A DNA stretch of 64,000 nucleotides from Sanguibacter gelidistatuariae (GTDB lineage Bacteria; Actinomycetota; Actinomycetes; Actinomycetales; Cellulomonadaceae), in contig NZ_FMYH01000003.1 of the NCBI RefSeq assembly GCF_900096585.1, forward strand, positions 1 to 64,000, in the 5' to 3' direction. Every line of letters starts with the position of its first letter. Position 1 is the first letter of the stretch. Under the pieces are notes generated by a model. That model worked only from the letters and a program-made list of their open reading frames with translations. It had not been told where the DNA came from and made no database searches. Shown here one piece after another: positions 37,316 to 47,008 of the stretch. A program made the position numbers and the translations under genes.

Positions 37316-39174
37316 CAGTACTTACGCTCCATCGGCTCGTACCGGGTCATGACTACCGGCTTGGAGCCGAGCACGACCTTGTAGTTCTCAAAGTCGGAGA
37401 CATGCGTGAACGCGTTCTCCGGTGTGATGTCGCCCTGGCTGGCCTCAGCGAGCGCCGTAGCCTCCTCGCTGCCGTCGAGGGGACGACGGTAGGCCATCGT
37501 GTGACGCATGTAGTTGGCGTCGTCGCGGTCGGGGAAGTCCTCACGGAAGTGCCCGCCGCGGGACTCCTTGCGGTTGAGCGCACCCAGTACGACCGTCTCG
37601 GCGATGTCGAGCAGGAAGCCGAGCTCGAGGGCCTCCAGGAGGTCGGTGTTGAACATCCGGCCCTTGTCCTGGACCGAGACGTTCTTGAACCGGGCCTGCA
37701 GGGCGCGGATGTCGTCCGTGGCCTGGACCAGGGACTCGTGGGTGCGGAACACCTGGGCGTTCGCATCCATCGTGACCTGCAGGGCCGTGCGGACGTCGGA
37801 GACCCGCTCGCCGTCGGGACGCTCGCGCATCTCCTCGAGCTGGGCGATCGTGCGGTCGGCGGCGTTCTCGGGGAGCTCGCGGAACTCCGCGGTCTTGGCG
37901 TATGCGGCGGCCGCGCGGCCGGCACGCTTGCCGAAGACGTTGATGTCCAGGAGCGAGTTGGTGCCCAGGCGGTTGGAGCCGTGCACCGACACGCAGGCGA
38001 CCTCACCGGCGGCGTAGAGGCCGTTGACGATGTCCGTGTCGTTGCGCAGCACCTCACCCACGATGTTCGTGGGGATCCCACCCATCGCGTAGTGGGCGGT
38101 GGGGTACACCGGGATCGGCTCTGTGTAGGGCTCGATGCCCAGGTACGTCCGGGCGAACTCGGTGATGTCGGGGAGCTTGGCGTCGATGTGCGCGGGCTCG
38201 AGGTGGGTCAGGTCGAGCAGGACGTAGTCCTTGTTCGGTCCGGCGCCGCGGCCCTCGCGGACCTCGTTGGCCATGGACCGCGCCACGATGTCGCGGGGCG
38301 CGAGGTCCTTGATGGTCGGTGCGTAGCGCTCCATGAAGCGCTCACCCTCACCATTGCGCAGGATCCCACCTTCACCGCGGGCAGCCTCGGAGAGCAGGAT
38401 GCCCAGGCCGGCCAGGCCGGTCGGGTGGAACTGGAAGAACTCCATGTCCTCGAGCGGCAGGCCGCGGCGGAAGGCGAGCGCCATGCCGTCACCGGTGAGG
38501 GTGTGGGCATTGGACGTCGTCTTGAAGATCTTGCCGGCGCCACCGGTCGCGAAGATGATCGCCTTGGCCTGGAAGATGTGGATCTCGCCCGTGGCGAGGT
38601 CGTAGGCGACCACGCCGGTCGCGTTGACGGTCTCGCCGTCGGGCACGTGGCCCGCGGAGAGGTCGTGGTCGACGATGAGGTCGAGGACGTAGAACTCGTT
38701 GAAGAACTCGACGTCCTGCTTGATGCAGTTCTGGTACAGCGTCTGCAGGATCATGTGACCGGTGCGGTCGGCGGCGTAGCACGCACGACGCACGGCGGCC
38801 TCGCCGTGGTTACGGGTGTGCCCACCGAAGCGACGCTGGTCGATCTTGCCCTCGGGGGTGCGGTTGAACGGCAGCCCCATCCGCTCGAGGTCGAGCACGG
38901 CCTCGATGGCCTCCTTGGCCATGACCTCCGCGGCGTCCTGGTCGACGAGGTAGTCACCGCCTTTGACCGTGTCGAAGGTGTGCCACTCCCAGTTGTCCTC
39001 TTCGACGTTGGCCAGGGCGGCGCACATGCCGCCCTGGGCAGCGCCCGTGTGGGACCGGGTGGGGTAGAGCTTCGAGATGACCGCAGTGCGCACCTGGCCG
39101 GAAGACTCCAGGGCGGCGCGCATTCCCGCGCCGCCAGCGCCGACGATCACGACGTCGTACTGATGGGTTTGCAT
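37315..39174 (-). CDS. sdhA: succinate dehydrogenase flavoprotein subunit
   Basis: Catalytic subunit, 619 residues. It shows the FAD-binding [16 protein letters not shown], the covalent-FAD histidine in [11 protein letters not shown] (His42), and active-site blocks [20 protein letters not shown] and YAMGGIPTN. The helical and C-terminal domains end in [23 protein letters not shown] 39174 lies 45 bp after the sdhD stop. With B, C and D it oxidises succinate and reduces quinone at the cytoplasmic membrane; gltA in the same window feeds the same cycle. Confidence 0.96.
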   Translation of the reverse strand: MQTHQYDVVIVGAGGAGMRAALESSGQVRTAVISKLYPTRSHTGAAQGGMCAALANVEEDNWEWHTFDTVKGGDYLVDQDAAEVMAKEAIEAVLDLERMGLPFNRTPEGKIDQRRFGGHTRNHGEAAVRRACYAADRTGHMILQTLYQNCIKQDVEFFNEFYVLDLIVDHDLSAGHVPDGETVNATGVVAYDLATGEIHIFQAKAIIFATGGAGKIFKTTSNAHTLTGDGMALAFRRGLPLEDMEFFQFHPTGLAGLGILLSEAARGEGGILRNGEGERFMERYAPTIKDLAPRDIVARSMANEVREGRGAGPNKDYVLLDLTHLEPAHIDAKLPDITEFARTYLGIEPYTEPIPVYPTAHYAMGGIPTNIVGEVLRNDTDIVNGLYAAGEVACVSVHGSNRLGTNSLLDINVFGKRAGRAAAAYAKTAEFRELPENAADRTIAQLEEMRERPDGERVSDVRTALQVTMDANAQVFRTHESLVQATDDIRALQARFKNVSVQDKGRMFNTDLLEALELGFLLDIAETVVLGALNRKESRGGHFREDFPDRDDANYMRHTMAYRRPLDGSEEATALAEASQGDITPENAFTHVSDFENYKVVLGSKPVVMTRYEPMERKY

Positions 39175-39219
39175 CGGGGACGATGCCTCCTCGTGACGAG
39201 TAAGTGGGGGAGAAAAGAA

Positions 39220-39678
39220 CTACTTGAAGCAGATCGAGGGGAGCAGATCCGCTGGTGCACCGAGGGGGCAAGGGGTGAACGTGAAGATCACGAGCGTGCC
39301 CAGAACCGTCACGATCACGAAGGCGGCGTACAGGAAGATCTTCAGCCACAACCGCACCAGGGGGCGTTCGGCGTAGTCGTTGATGATCGTGCGGACACCG
39401 TTGGTGCCGTGCATCATCGCGAGCCACAGCATGAGCAGGTCCCAGACCTGCCAGAAGGGGCTCGTCCACTTGCCGCCGACAAAGGCGAAGTCGATCGCGT
39501 GCACGCCGTCGCCGACCATGAGGTTGACAAAGAGGTGGCCGAAGATCAGGACCAGGAGGATGACGCCCGAGGCGCGCATGAAGACCCAGCCGTACAGCTC
39601 GTAGTTCGACCGGGTGGTCTTGAGCCGCTTGTAGGGGTCACGCGGGTCGGACAGCGTGGGTGCGTTGGTCGTGGTCAT
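39220..39678 (-). CDS. sdhD: succinate dehydrogenase membrane anchor subunit
   Basis: A 152-residue membrane subunit with three hydrophobic helices. The first (MRASGVILLVLIFGHLFVNL) carries a histidine suitable as haem b ligand; the second contains LMLWLAMMHGTNGVRTIIND, the conserved H-G-x-x-G-x-R region. The start ATG 39678 overlaps the sdhC stop (TGATG). It forms the quinone and haem site with SdhC. Confidence 0.9.
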   Translation of the reverse strand: MTTTNAPTLSDPRDPYKRLKTTRSNYELYGWVFMRASGVILLVLIFGHLFVNLMVGDGVHAIDFAFVGGKWTSPFWQVWDLLMLWLAMMHGTNGVRTIINDYAERPLVRLWLKIFLYAAFVIVTVLGTLVIFTFTPCPLGAPADLLPSICFK

Positions 39679-40061
39679 CAGTTGCCCCCACCGAAGACGT
39701 TCATGAGGTGGCGGGGCAAGAACCCCGCCATGGTGACGACGAAGAGTCCCACCACGATCCAGAGCATCGTGCGCTGGTACTTAGGACCCTTGGCCCAGAA
39801 GTCCACCAGGATGATGCGGATACCGTTGAAGGCATGGAACACGATCGCGGCGACGAGGCCGGCCTCGCCCAGACCCATGATGGTCGTCTGGTAGGTGCCG
39901 ATCACCGCGTTGTACGCCTCGGGGGAGACCCGCACGAGTGCGGTGTCGAGGACGTGGACGAGTAGGAAGAAGAAGATCAGCACGCCGGTCACGCGATGCG
40001 CGACCCATGACCACATGCCTTCGCGGCCGCGGTACAACGTGCCAGCAGGTGCACTAGGCAC
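39678..40061 (-). CDS. sdhC: succinate dehydrogenase cytochrome b556 subunit
   Basis: First gene of the sdh operon, 127 residues from GTG 40061, which is preceded by AGGAGG at 8-bp spacing; longer in-frame starts lack this. It begins VPSAPAGTLYRGREGMWSWV and has three membrane helices. SWVAHRVTGVLIFFFLLVHV carries the conserved H-R-x-T-G motif and a haem-ligand histidine; AIVFHAFNGIRIILVDF is the second conserved block. The promoter should lie in the 226-bp divergent spacer shared with the manC-type gene. Confidence 0.92.
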   Translation of the reverse strand: MPSAPAGTLYRGREGMWSWVAHRVTGVLIFFFLLVHVLDTALVRVSPEAYNAVIGTYQTTIMGLGEAGLVAAIVFHAFNGIRIILVDFWAKGPKYQRTMLWIVVGLFVVTMAGFLPRHLMNVFGGGN

Positions 40062-40287
40062 TTGGGCGCCTCCTGTGGCGAGATCAGGGGGGCGGAACTG
40101 GCAAGTCCGGTGCTCCCGTGGAGGTCCTGGGCAACGTTGTCCAGAACCGTCTGTCACTGCCCACTGTAGTGAATATTCTGTGGTGGGTCGGTCGGCAACC
40201 CCGCGCCACGGGACGTCAGCGCGCAATCGTGACCTAATTCACCTCGCGATCGAGGCCCTTGGGTCCGCACTCAGTATGCTCAGCAGC
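40062..40287. promoter_or_regulatory. divergent region between sdhC and the manC-type gene
   Basis: A 226-bp spacer with starts on both sides and a comparatively AT-rich centre around 40155-40200 (GTAGTGAATATTCTG). It must contain both promoters. I recognise no specific operator. Confidence 0.35.
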
Positions 40288-41412
40288 ATGCCTTCGACGA
40301 CGAGCCCTATCCCTGATTTTTATGCGGTCATCCCTGCCGGCGGAGCGGGCACGCGCCTGTGGCCGCTGTCACGATCGGGGTCGCCGAAGTTCCTGCACGA
40401 CCTGACCGGCTCTGGCCGGACTCTCATCCAGGCCACAGTCGACCGTATCGCCGGGCTGACCGGGCCGGCCGGCGTCGTCGTGGTCACCGGGGTTGCGCAC
40501 GCCGCCGCAGTCGGCGCCCAGCTGCCCGAGGTCGCCGCCGCGGACATCCTCGCTGAGCCCTCACCGCGCGACTCCATGGCGGCCATCGGGCTCGCTGCGG
40601 CGGTCGTGGCCGAACGCCACGGCGACGTGGTCATCGGTTCTTTCGCCGCCGACCAGGTCATCACCGGTGCTGCGGCCTTCGAGCAGGCCGTCCGCGAGGG
40701 CGTGCGGGCCGCGCAGGAGGGCTACGTCGCCACGATCGGGATCGCGGCCTCGCGCCCGTCGACGGCCTTCGGCTACATCCACAGCGGCGCGCCGCTCGGC
40801 CTGGACGGCGCGCCGAGCGCGCTGCGCGTGGAGGGCTTCACCGAGAAGCCGGACGCGATCACCGCCCAGCGCTACCTCGCCACGGGGGAGTACCGCTGGA
40901 ACGCCAGCATCTTCATCACAAAGACGTCGGTCCTGCTGGGCCACCTCGCCGCGCAGCGCCCGGCGCTGCACGCAGGCCTGATCGCCATCGCCAAAGCCTG
41001 GGACACCGCCGAGCGCGACGAGGTCCTGGCCCGGGTGTGGCCCGGTCTGGAGAAGATCGCGATCGACCATGCCGTCGCCGAGCCCGTGGCCGACGCCGGC
41101 GGCGTCGTCGTGGTCCCGGGGAACTTCGGCTGGGACGACGTCGGCGACTTCAACTCCCTCGCCGCGCTGCTCCCGGCCGACGACGAGGCGGGCTCGAAGG
41201 TCCTGGGCGACGCCGGCCAGGTCATCCGGGTGCAGAGTGCCGGCTCCGTCGTGGTCCCCTCGGGCAAGCGCGTCATCACCATCCTGGGCCTCGACGACGT
41301 CGTCGTGGTCGACACCCCCGACGCGCTCCTGGTCACCACGCGGGCGCGCGCCCAACAGGTCAAGGACATGGTCGCCGAGCTCCGCGAGCGCGGGCTCGAG
41401 GAGCTGCTCTAG
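40288..41412 (+). CDS. manC: mannose-1-phosphate guanylyltransferase
   Basis: Forms GDP-mannose from mannose-1-phosphate and GTP. The 374-residue protein opens with the pyrophosphorylase signature VIPAGGAGTRLWPLSRSGSP KFL. It then has AEPSPRDSMAAIGLAAAVVA, the FGYIHSG block, VEGFTEKPDAITAQRYL, WNASIFITKTSVLL and PGNFGWDDVGDFNSLAALLP, all in the order of the family. It lacks the C-terminal phosphomannose isomerase domain of the bifunctional form. ATG 40288 was chosen over ATG 40276; neither has a strong ribosome-binding site. GDP-mannose would feed cell-wall mannosides. Confidence 0.88.
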   Translation: MPSTTSPIPDFYAVIPAGGAGTRLWPLSRSGSPKFLHDLTGSGRTLIQATVDRIAGLTGPAGVVVVTGVAHAAAVGAQLPEVAAADILAEPSPRDSMAAIGLAAAVVAERHGDVVIGSFAADQVITGAAAFEQAVREGVRAAQEGYVATIGIAASRPSTAFGYIHSGAPLGLDGAPSALRVEGFTEKPDAITAQRYLATGEYRWNASIFITKTSVLLGHLAAQRPALHAGLIAIAKAWDTAERDEVLARVWPGLEKIAIDHAVAEPVADAGGVVVVPGNFGWDDVGDFNSLAALLPADDEAGSKVLGDAGQVIRVQSAGSVVVPSGKRVITILGLDDVVVVDTPDALLVTTRARAQQVKDMVAELRERGLEELL

Positions 41413-41521
41413 CCCGCGTGTGCGTCGTCGGGCGGTCCTCGGGCCGTGCGCTGGCACAGTGCCCGGTATCAGCGGGCGAACGCCGCAGGTCCCGTGCGCG
41501 GGGGCGGACTAACCTCAAGAG

Positions 41522-42715
41522 GTGAGTCAATTTGCTACCGCCGCCCGGGTCGTCGAGCTAGCCGAGCAGTTCCACGAGGAGCTGATCGCGATCCGCCGCG
41601 ACATCCACGCCCACCCCGAGGTCGGCCGCACCGAGACCCGCACGACGGCGCTGCTCGCCGACCGGCTGACCCGCGCGGGCCTCGAGCCGCGCCTGCTCGC
41701 CGGGACCGGTCTCACCTGTGACATCGGCCCGAGCCCCGCGCTGACCGGGCTGCGCCGGGTCGCGCTGCGCGCGGACATCGACGCGCTGCCGCTCGTGGAG
41801 ACCACGGGGCTGCCCTTCACCTCGACCGTGCACGGGATGGCCCACGCCTGCGGCCACGACGTGCACTCGACGATCGTGCTCGGCGTCGGGCTGGTCCTGG
41901 CCGAGCTGCACCGGGCCGGCGAGCTGACCCGCCCGGTCCGGCTGATCTTCCAGCCGGCCGAGGAGGTCCAGCCCGGCGGCGCCCTCGACCTGCTCGACCA
42001 GGGCGTGCTCGACGGCGTGAACGAGATCTACGCGGTGCACTGCGACCCGAAGGTCGACGTGGGGAGCATCGGGACCCGGATCGGGCCGATCACCTCTGCA
42101 TCCGACGAGGTCACAGTGACCGTGACGTCGCCCGGAGGGCACACGTCCCGCCCGCACCTGACCGGCGATGTCGTCTACGCCCTCGGCCAGATCATCACCC
42201 AGGTCCCGGCCGTGCTCGGACGCAGGCTCGACCCGCGCTCGGGCGTCAACCTCACCTGGGGCGCGGTCGCCGCCGGGCAGGCGCACAACGCGATCCCCAC
42301 GACCGGGACCGTCCGCGGCACGCTGCGCTGCCTCGACGTGCGCGCCTGGGAGCAGGCCGCCCAGGTGCTGCACGACGCCGTCGAGCAGGTCGCCGCGCCC
42401 TACGGCGTCGGCGTCGAGGTGGTTCACCACCGCGGTGTGCCCCCGGTCGAGAACGACGAGCTGTGCACGACGGCGCTCGAGGCGGCCGCGCGCGAGGTGC
42501 TCGGCCCGCAGTCGGTTCTGCTCACCGAGCAGTCCCTGGGTGGGGAGGACTTCGCCTGGTATCTGACGAAGGTCCCCGGTGCGATGGCCCGGCTGGGTAC
42601 CCGCACCCCGGGCGGGCGCACCTTCGACATCCACCAGGGCGACATGCAGGTGGACGAGCGGGCGATCAGCGCCGGGGTCGCGCTGCTGGCGCGGGTCGCG
42701 GTGACCGGACGGTAG
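41522..42715 (+). CDS. M20D-family amidohydrolase (N-acyl amino acid/hippurate hydrolase-like)
   Basis: A 397-residue metallohydrolase. ELIAIRRDIHAHPEVGRTET is the family opening. ALRADIDALPL, MAHACGHDVHSTIVLG (metal ligands Cys and His), LIFQPAEEVQPGGA (Glu-Glu) and VPGAMARLGT near the C terminus are standard. The dimerisation domain starts at VTVTVTSPGGHTSRPH. GTG 41522 is the start. Substrates in this family include N-acyl amino acids and indole-acetyl amino acids, so the specificity is open. No operon partner is evident. Confidence 0.88.
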   Translation: MSQFATAARVVELAEQFHEELIAIRRDIHAHPEVGRTETRTTALLADRLTRAGLEPRLLAGTGLTCDIGPSPALTGLRRVALRADIDALPLVETTGLPFTSTVHGMAHACGHDVHSTIVLGVGLVLAELHRAGELTRPVRLIFQPAEEVQPGGALDLLDQGVLDGVNEIYAVHCDPKVDVGSIGTRIGPITSASDEVTVTVTSPGGHTSRPHLTGDVVYALGQIITQVPAVLGRRLDPRSGVNLTWGAVAAGQAHNAIPTTGTVRGTLRCLDVRAWEQAAQVLHDAVEQVAAPYGVGVEVVHHRGVPPVENDELCTTALEAAAREVLGPQSVLLTEQSLGGEDFAWYLTKVPGAMARLGTRTPGGRTFDIHQGDMQVDERAISAGVALLARVAVTGR

Positions 42716-42953
42716 AGGGCTCGCCCGGCCTGAAAATCTCACGATACGGACGCCCGAGTTCAGTCCGTAGACGCTGCTTGCAGTTGCATAACGAAGGGCG
42801 CTTGTTACGCCCTGGTAACCGTCCGTTAACGTGGCCACCACTAGTGTTCAGGTGAACAAAGGGCTGCCCGGTCCGTGAGCATGTCCCAGCATCGTCGCTG
42901 GCGCGCTCTAGACCTGACCGGGCCGCTCCTCAACAAGCTAACCTGGAGTTCAC
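42716..42953 (+). promoter_or_regulatory. leader of the nucleoside-uptake cluster with palindromic site
   Basis: A 238-bp spacer. The stretch 42775-42850 is AT-richer and holds an inverted repeat GTTAC-gccctg-GTAAC (42804-42819), shaped like an operator, overlapping GGGCG/CGCCC hairpin arms (42796-42812). The first gene begins at GTG 42954. Confidence 0.4.
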
Positions 42954-44060
42954 GTGAAGAGAGTTGCTCAGTTCGCGGCGGTCACCGCCGTGGCAGCGCT
43001 GGCCCTGACGGCGTGCGGCAGCGCGCCGGACGACACCCCCACGACCTCGGCAGGCGCGACCACCACGGCCGCTGCCGAGAGCATCGACTTCAAGGCCTGC
43101 ATGGTCTCCGACGCCGGTGGCTTCGATGACAAGTCGTTCAACGAGTCAGGCATCGACGGTCTCAAGGCGGCGGCGAAGACCCTCGGCATCGAGACGGCGA
43201 CCCAGGAGTCGAAGACCGACTCGGACTTCGCTCCGAACATCGACAACCTCGTCACGCAGAACTGCAACATCATCGTCACCGTCGGCTACCTCCTGGCAAC
43301 CGCGACCGGAGACGCCGCGAAGGCCAACCCCGGCGTGGACTTCGCCATCGTGGACTCGACCGCCGCAGACGCAGACAACAACCCCATCGAGCTCGACAAC
43401 GTCAAGCCGCTGAGCTTCGACACGGCCCAGGCCGCCTACCTCGCGGGCTACGTCGCCGCAGGGATGACCAAGACCGGAACGGTCGCGACGTTCGGCGGAA
43501 TCCAGATCCCGTCGGTCACCATCTTCATGGACGGCTTCGTCGACGGTGTCGCGAAGTACAACGAGGACAACGCAACCACCGTGAAGGTTCTTGGGTGGGA
43601 CAAGGCGAAGCAGAACGGTTCCTTCACCGGAGACTTCGACGACCAGTCCAAGGGTCAGCAGCTCACCCAGACGTTCATCGACGCGGGCGCGGACATCATC
43701 ATGCCCGTGGCCGGTCCTGTCGGAGCGGGTTCGCTCGCCGCAGCCCGCGACGCCAAGGACGTCTCAGTGATCTGGGTCGACACCGACGGAGCCGTGAGCA
43801 ACCCGACGTACGCCGACATCATCCTGACTTCCGTGGTCAAGGAGATCGGCGCCTCGGTCGAGGACGCCATCACCACATCCTCCGCCGGCAAGTTCTCCGC
43901 TGACCCGTACGTCGGGACGCTCGACAACGGTGGGGTCAGCATTGCCCCGTTCCATGACTTCGACGCCAAGGTTCCCCAGGAGCTCAAGGACAAGGTCGAC
44001 CAGCTCCGCAAGGACATCATCTCCGGTTCGATCGTCGTGGAGTCCCCCAGCTCCCCGTGA
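42954..44060 (+). CDS. BMP-family nucleoside-binding lipoprotein (PnrA-like)
   Basis: Solute receptor of a nucleoside ABC importer, 368 residues. The signal peptide VKRVAQFAAVTAVAALALTA is followed by the lipid-anchored Cys21. The mature part has the BMP signature CMVSDAGGFDDKSFNESGID, then PNIDNLVTQNCNIIVTVGYL, AYLAGYVAAGMTKTGTVATF and IIMPVAGPVGAGSLAAARDA; BmpA/PnrA proteins bind purine nucleosides. GTG 42954. A strong hairpin separates it from the ATPase gene. The cytidine deaminase and thymidine phosphorylase downstream support a nucleoside ligand. Confidence 0.92.
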   Translation: MKRVAQFAAVTAVAALALTACGSAPDDTPTTSAGATTTAAAESIDFKACMVSDAGGFDDKSFNESGIDGLKAAAKTLGIETATQESKTDSDFAPNIDNLVTQNCNIIVTVGYLLATATGDAAKANPGVDFAIVDSTAADADNNPIELDNVKPLSFDTAQAAYLAGYVAAGMTKTGTVATFGGIQIPSVTIFMDGFVDGVAKYNEDNATTVKVLGWDKAKQNGSFTGDFDDQSKGQQLTQTFIDAGADIIMPVAGPVGAGSLAAARDAKDVSVIWVDTDGAVSNPTYADIILTSVVKEIGASVEDAITTSSAGKFSADPYVGTLDNGGVSIAPFHDFDAKVPQELKDKVDQLRKDIISGSIVVESPSSP

Positions 44061-44077
44061 TCATCCATGATTCAGGC

Positions 44078-44115
44078 AGCCAAGCCGGCCCGACCTTCGT
44101 CGGGCCGGCTTGGCT
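44078..44115 (+). terminator. hairpin between the binding-protein and ATPase genes
   Basis: Perfect 17-bp arms AGCCAAGCCGGCCCGAC (44078-44094) and GTCGGGCCGGCTTGGCT (44099-44115) with a 4-nt loop, 17 bp after the lipoprotein stop. Partial termination here would make the binding protein more abundant than the membrane components. Confidence 0.8.
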
Positions 44116-44171
44116 GGTTCAGGGCTACTGTCGCAAGCGAGGCGGCTTGCGCACCCAGAAGGAGAATGCAC

Positions 44172-45752
44172 GTGAAGCTAGAACTGCGGGGGATCACCAA
44201 GTCGTTCGGACCGCTCGTCGCGAACGACCACATCGACCTCGTCGTTGAGGAAGGCCAGATCCACGCACTGCTCGGGGAGAACGGAGCCGGGAAGAGCACG
44301 CTCATGAACGTGCTCTTCGGGCTCTACCAGGCCGATGCGGGTGACATTGCGATCGATGACGTCGTCACAACCTTCCGAGGCCCCGGCGACGCGCTCGCCG
44401 CCGGCATCGGGATGGTCCACCAGCACTTCATGCTGGTGCCCGTGTTCACAGTCGCCGAGAACGTCATGCTCGGTCACGAACAGACCAAGCGTGGAGGGTT
44501 CCTCGACCTTGATGCCGCGCGCGAACGAGTGCGTGAGCTCTCCGCGCGCTTTGGATTTGGCCTCGACCCCGACGCCGTCGTGGAAGATCTGCCGGTCGGC
44601 GTCCAACAACGCGTCGAGATCGTCAAGGCACTTGCTCGCCACGCCAAGATTCTCATCCTCGATGAGCCCACCGCCGTGCTCACCCCACAGGAGACCGACG
44701 AGCTCATCGACATCATGCGTCAGCTCAAGGGAGCCGGCACGTCGATCGTGTTCATCACCCACAAGCTGCGCGAGGTCAAGGCCGTTGCCGACGTCATCAC
44801 CGTGATTCGTCGCGGCAAGGTCGTCGGCTCCGCCGCGCCCACCGCCTCAGAAGGCGAGCTCGCCTCACTGATGGTCGGGCGTGCCGTCTCCCTGGGCCTC
44901 AACAAGACGCCCGCGGTGCCCGGTGAGGTCACCTTCACCGTGGAGAACCTCACCGTCCTGAGTCCTACGGGACAGGCGGCCGTGGACGACGTCTCCTTCT
45001 CCGTCGCACGAGGCGAGATCCTCGCCGTCGCCGGGGTGCAGGGCAACGGCCAGACCGAGCTCGCCGAGGCGATCATCGGACTCCAGGTTTCGGCGGCCGG
45101 ATCGATCCGCCTCGACGGCAGAGAGCTCCGCGGGCTCAGTCCCGATGCGGCTCTCGGCTCGGGCATCGGGTTTGTTCCGGAGGATCGCAAGGTTGACGGA
45201 CTGGTCCTCGACTTCTCCGTCGCGGAGAACCTCGTCCTCGACCTCTATGACAAGAGTCCTTACGCCCGCGGGATCGCGCTCAACCTGCCGGAGATCCGCC
45301 GGAACGCGGTGCAACGGATCGACGAGTTCGACATCCGCACCCAGGGCCCGGCCGAGCACGTCGGCAAGCTGTCCGGCGGCAACCAGCAGAAGGTCGTGCT
45401 GGCGCGGGAGCTCTCCCGCCCGCTCAAGCTCTTCATCGCCAACCAGCCCACCCGCGGCGTCGACGTGGGATCTATCGAATTCCTGCATCGTCGGATCGTC
45501 ACGGAGCGTGACAGCGGAACCCCCGTCATCATCGTCTCGACCGAGCTCGACGAGGTCGTCGAGCTGGCGGACCGGATCGCGGTCATGTACCGCGGTCGGA
45601 TCGTCGGAATCGTTCCTTCGGCGACCCCGCGGGACGTCTTGGGGCTCATGATGGCCGGCGTCCCCCTCGCCGACGCCATCGACCAGACGAACAAGTCGCA
45701 GAGCAGCGACACCACACCGACGACCGACGACGAGACGGGAAAGACCCTGTGA
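44172..45752 (+). CDS. nucleoside ABC transporter ATPase (two domains)
   Basis: A 526-residue double ATPase of the sugar/nucleoside importer class (RbsA/NupA-like). Domain 1 has Walker A GENGAGKST (35-43), a MVHQHFMLVPVFTVAENVML Q-loop region, a weak signature LPVGVQQRVEI and Walker B ILILDEPTAVLT. Domain 2 has a degenerate Walker A (GVQGNGQTELAEA), signature LSGGNQQKVVLAREL and the altered Walker B LFIANQPTRGVD, as usual for this class. GTG 44172 fits the AAGGAG site at 7-8 bp; ATG 44166 would sit almost on it. The stop overlaps the first permease start. Confidence 0.92.
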   Translation: MKLELRGITKSFGPLVANDHIDLVVEEGQIHALLGENGAGKSTLMNVLFGLYQADAGDIAIDDVVTTFRGPGDALAAGIGMVHQHFMLVPVFTVAENVMLGHEQTKRGGFLDLDAARERVRELSARFGFGLDPDAVVEDLPVGVQQRVEIVKALARHAKILILDEPTAVLTPQETDELIDIMRQLKGAGTSIVFITHKLREVKAVADVITVIRRGKVVGSAAPTASEGELASLMVGRAVSLGLNKTPAVPGEVTFTVENLTVLSPTGQAAVDDVSFSVARGEILAVAGVQGNGQTELAEAIIGLQVSAAGSIRLDGRELRGLSPDAALGSGIGFVPEDRKVDGLVLDFSVAENLVLDLYDKSPYARGIALNLPEIRRNAVQRIDEFDIRTQGPAEHVGKLSGGNQQKVVLARELSRPLKLFIANQPTRGVDVGSIEFLHRRIVTERDSGTPVIIVSTELDEVVELADRIAVMYRGRIVGIVPSATPRDVLGLMMAGVPLADAIDQTNKSQSSDTTPTTDDETGKTL

Positions 45753-47008
45753 GCGACCAGCAACCCGTCCCCGTGGACGAGGCGCCGACACCACGCACGC
45801 CGCACAAGGGCCACGAACCAGACGCGGGCGGCAGTCGCACCGCCCAGATGCTGCGCGACGTGACCACGGGAAACTTCGGAGTCACCGTCCTGGCCTTCGT
45901 GCTGGCGCTCGTCATCGGCGGCCTGCTCATCATCGCCGTGAACAAGGACGTCATCACGGCAGCGGGGTACATCTTCGCGAAGCCCGGAGACTTCTTCGCG
46001 GCCGCGTGGAGCACCGTGAGCGACGCGTACGCCGCGATGTTCCGCGGCGCGGTCTTCAACTATGAGGCGACGACCGCGGCCAAGGCACTCAAGCCCATCA
46101 CCGAGACGATGACCGTGGCGACACCGCTGATCATCGCGGCACTCGGCGTGGCGGTCGGCTTCCGTGCCGGCATGTTCAACATCGGCGCCCAGGGGCAGGT
46201 CATCATGGGAGCGGCCATCGGTGGCTACGTCGGGTTCGCCTGGCAGCTGCCCCCCGTCCTGCACCTGCTCCTCGCGTTGCTCGGAGGCGTGCTCGCCGGA
46301 GGTGTCTGGGCAGGTATCGCGGGATTCCTCAGGGCCCGCACGGGCGCGCACGAGGTGATCGTCACGATCATGCTCAACTACGTCGCGCTGTACCTCGTGG
46401 CGTTCCTGCTCACGACGTCCGCGTTCACCCGAGCAGGTTCCAACCAGCCGAAGAGCCCTGGAGTCAAGGCGACCGCACAGCTGCCGCTGCTCCTCGGTGA
46501 CCAGTTCCGCCTCAATGCAGGATTCCTCGTGGCGATCCTCGCGGCGGTCTTCGTCTGGTGGCTCATGACCCGATCGACCTGGGGCTTCCGCTTCCGGGCC
46601 GTCGGATCCAATCCGCACGCAGCGCGCACCGCGGGCATGGCTGTCTCGTCGTCCTTCGTGCTGGTCATGGTCGTCTCGGGTGCGCTGACCGGGCTGGCAG
46701 GCGCGGTACAGATCCTGGGCACGGAGAGGGCCCTCACCGGAGGGATCGCCGGATCGATCGGATTCGATGCCATCACCGTGGCGCTCCTCGGGCGGTCCAA
46801 ACCGCTGGGGATCTTCCTCGCAGGTCTCCTCTATGCAGGCCTCAACGTCGGTGGCCGCACCATGGAGGGCGCGACCGGCACGCCGATCAACATCGTGCTG
46901 GTCATCCAGTCGCTCGTGGTGCTGTTCATCGCCGCGCCGCCGCTGATCAGGGCGATCTTCCGCCTTCCGGTTCCGAACCCGGCCCTCGTGAAGGGAGTCA
47001 GCGCATGA
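45749..47008 (+). CDS. nucleoside ABC transporter permease 1 (NupB/YufP-like)
   Basis: A 419-residue membrane protein of the BPD_transp_2 family. After a 30-residue polar N terminus come about ten hydrophobic helices. The conserved ALGVAVGFRAGMFNIGAQGQ (substrate-path helix) and EVIVTIMLNYVALYL are visible, followed by STWGFRFRAVGSNPHAARTA. GTG 45749 overlaps the ATPase stop and the stop overlaps the second permease start (ATGA), giving four-base coupling at both ends. Confidence 0.92.
   Translation: MSDQQPVPVDEAPTPRTPHKGHEPDAGGSRTAQMLRDVTTGNFGVTVLAFVLALVIGGLLIIAVNKDVITAAGYIFAKPGDFFAAAWSTVSDAYAAMFRGAVFNYEATTAAKALKPITETMTVATPLIIAALGVAVGFRAGMFNIGAQGQVIMGAAIGGYVGFAWQLPPVLHLLLALLGGVLAGGVWAGIAGFLRARTGAHEVIVTIMLNYVALYLVAFLLTTSAFTRAGSNQPKSPGVKATAQLPLLLGDQFRLNAGFLVAILAAVFVWWLMTRSTWGFRFRAVGSNPHAARTAGMAVSSSFVLVMVVSGALTGLAGAVQILGTERALTGGIAGSIGFDAITVALLGRSKPLGIFLAGLLYAGLNVGGRTMEGATGTPINIVLVIQSLVVLFIAAPPLIRAIFRLPVPNPALVKGVSA

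Noticed and set aside
37288-39894. 868-codon open frame on the plus strand across sdhA and sdhD
   Set aside because: It is the antisense shadow of intact sdhA/sdhD genes; composition follows from their codon bias and it has no recognisable domain.
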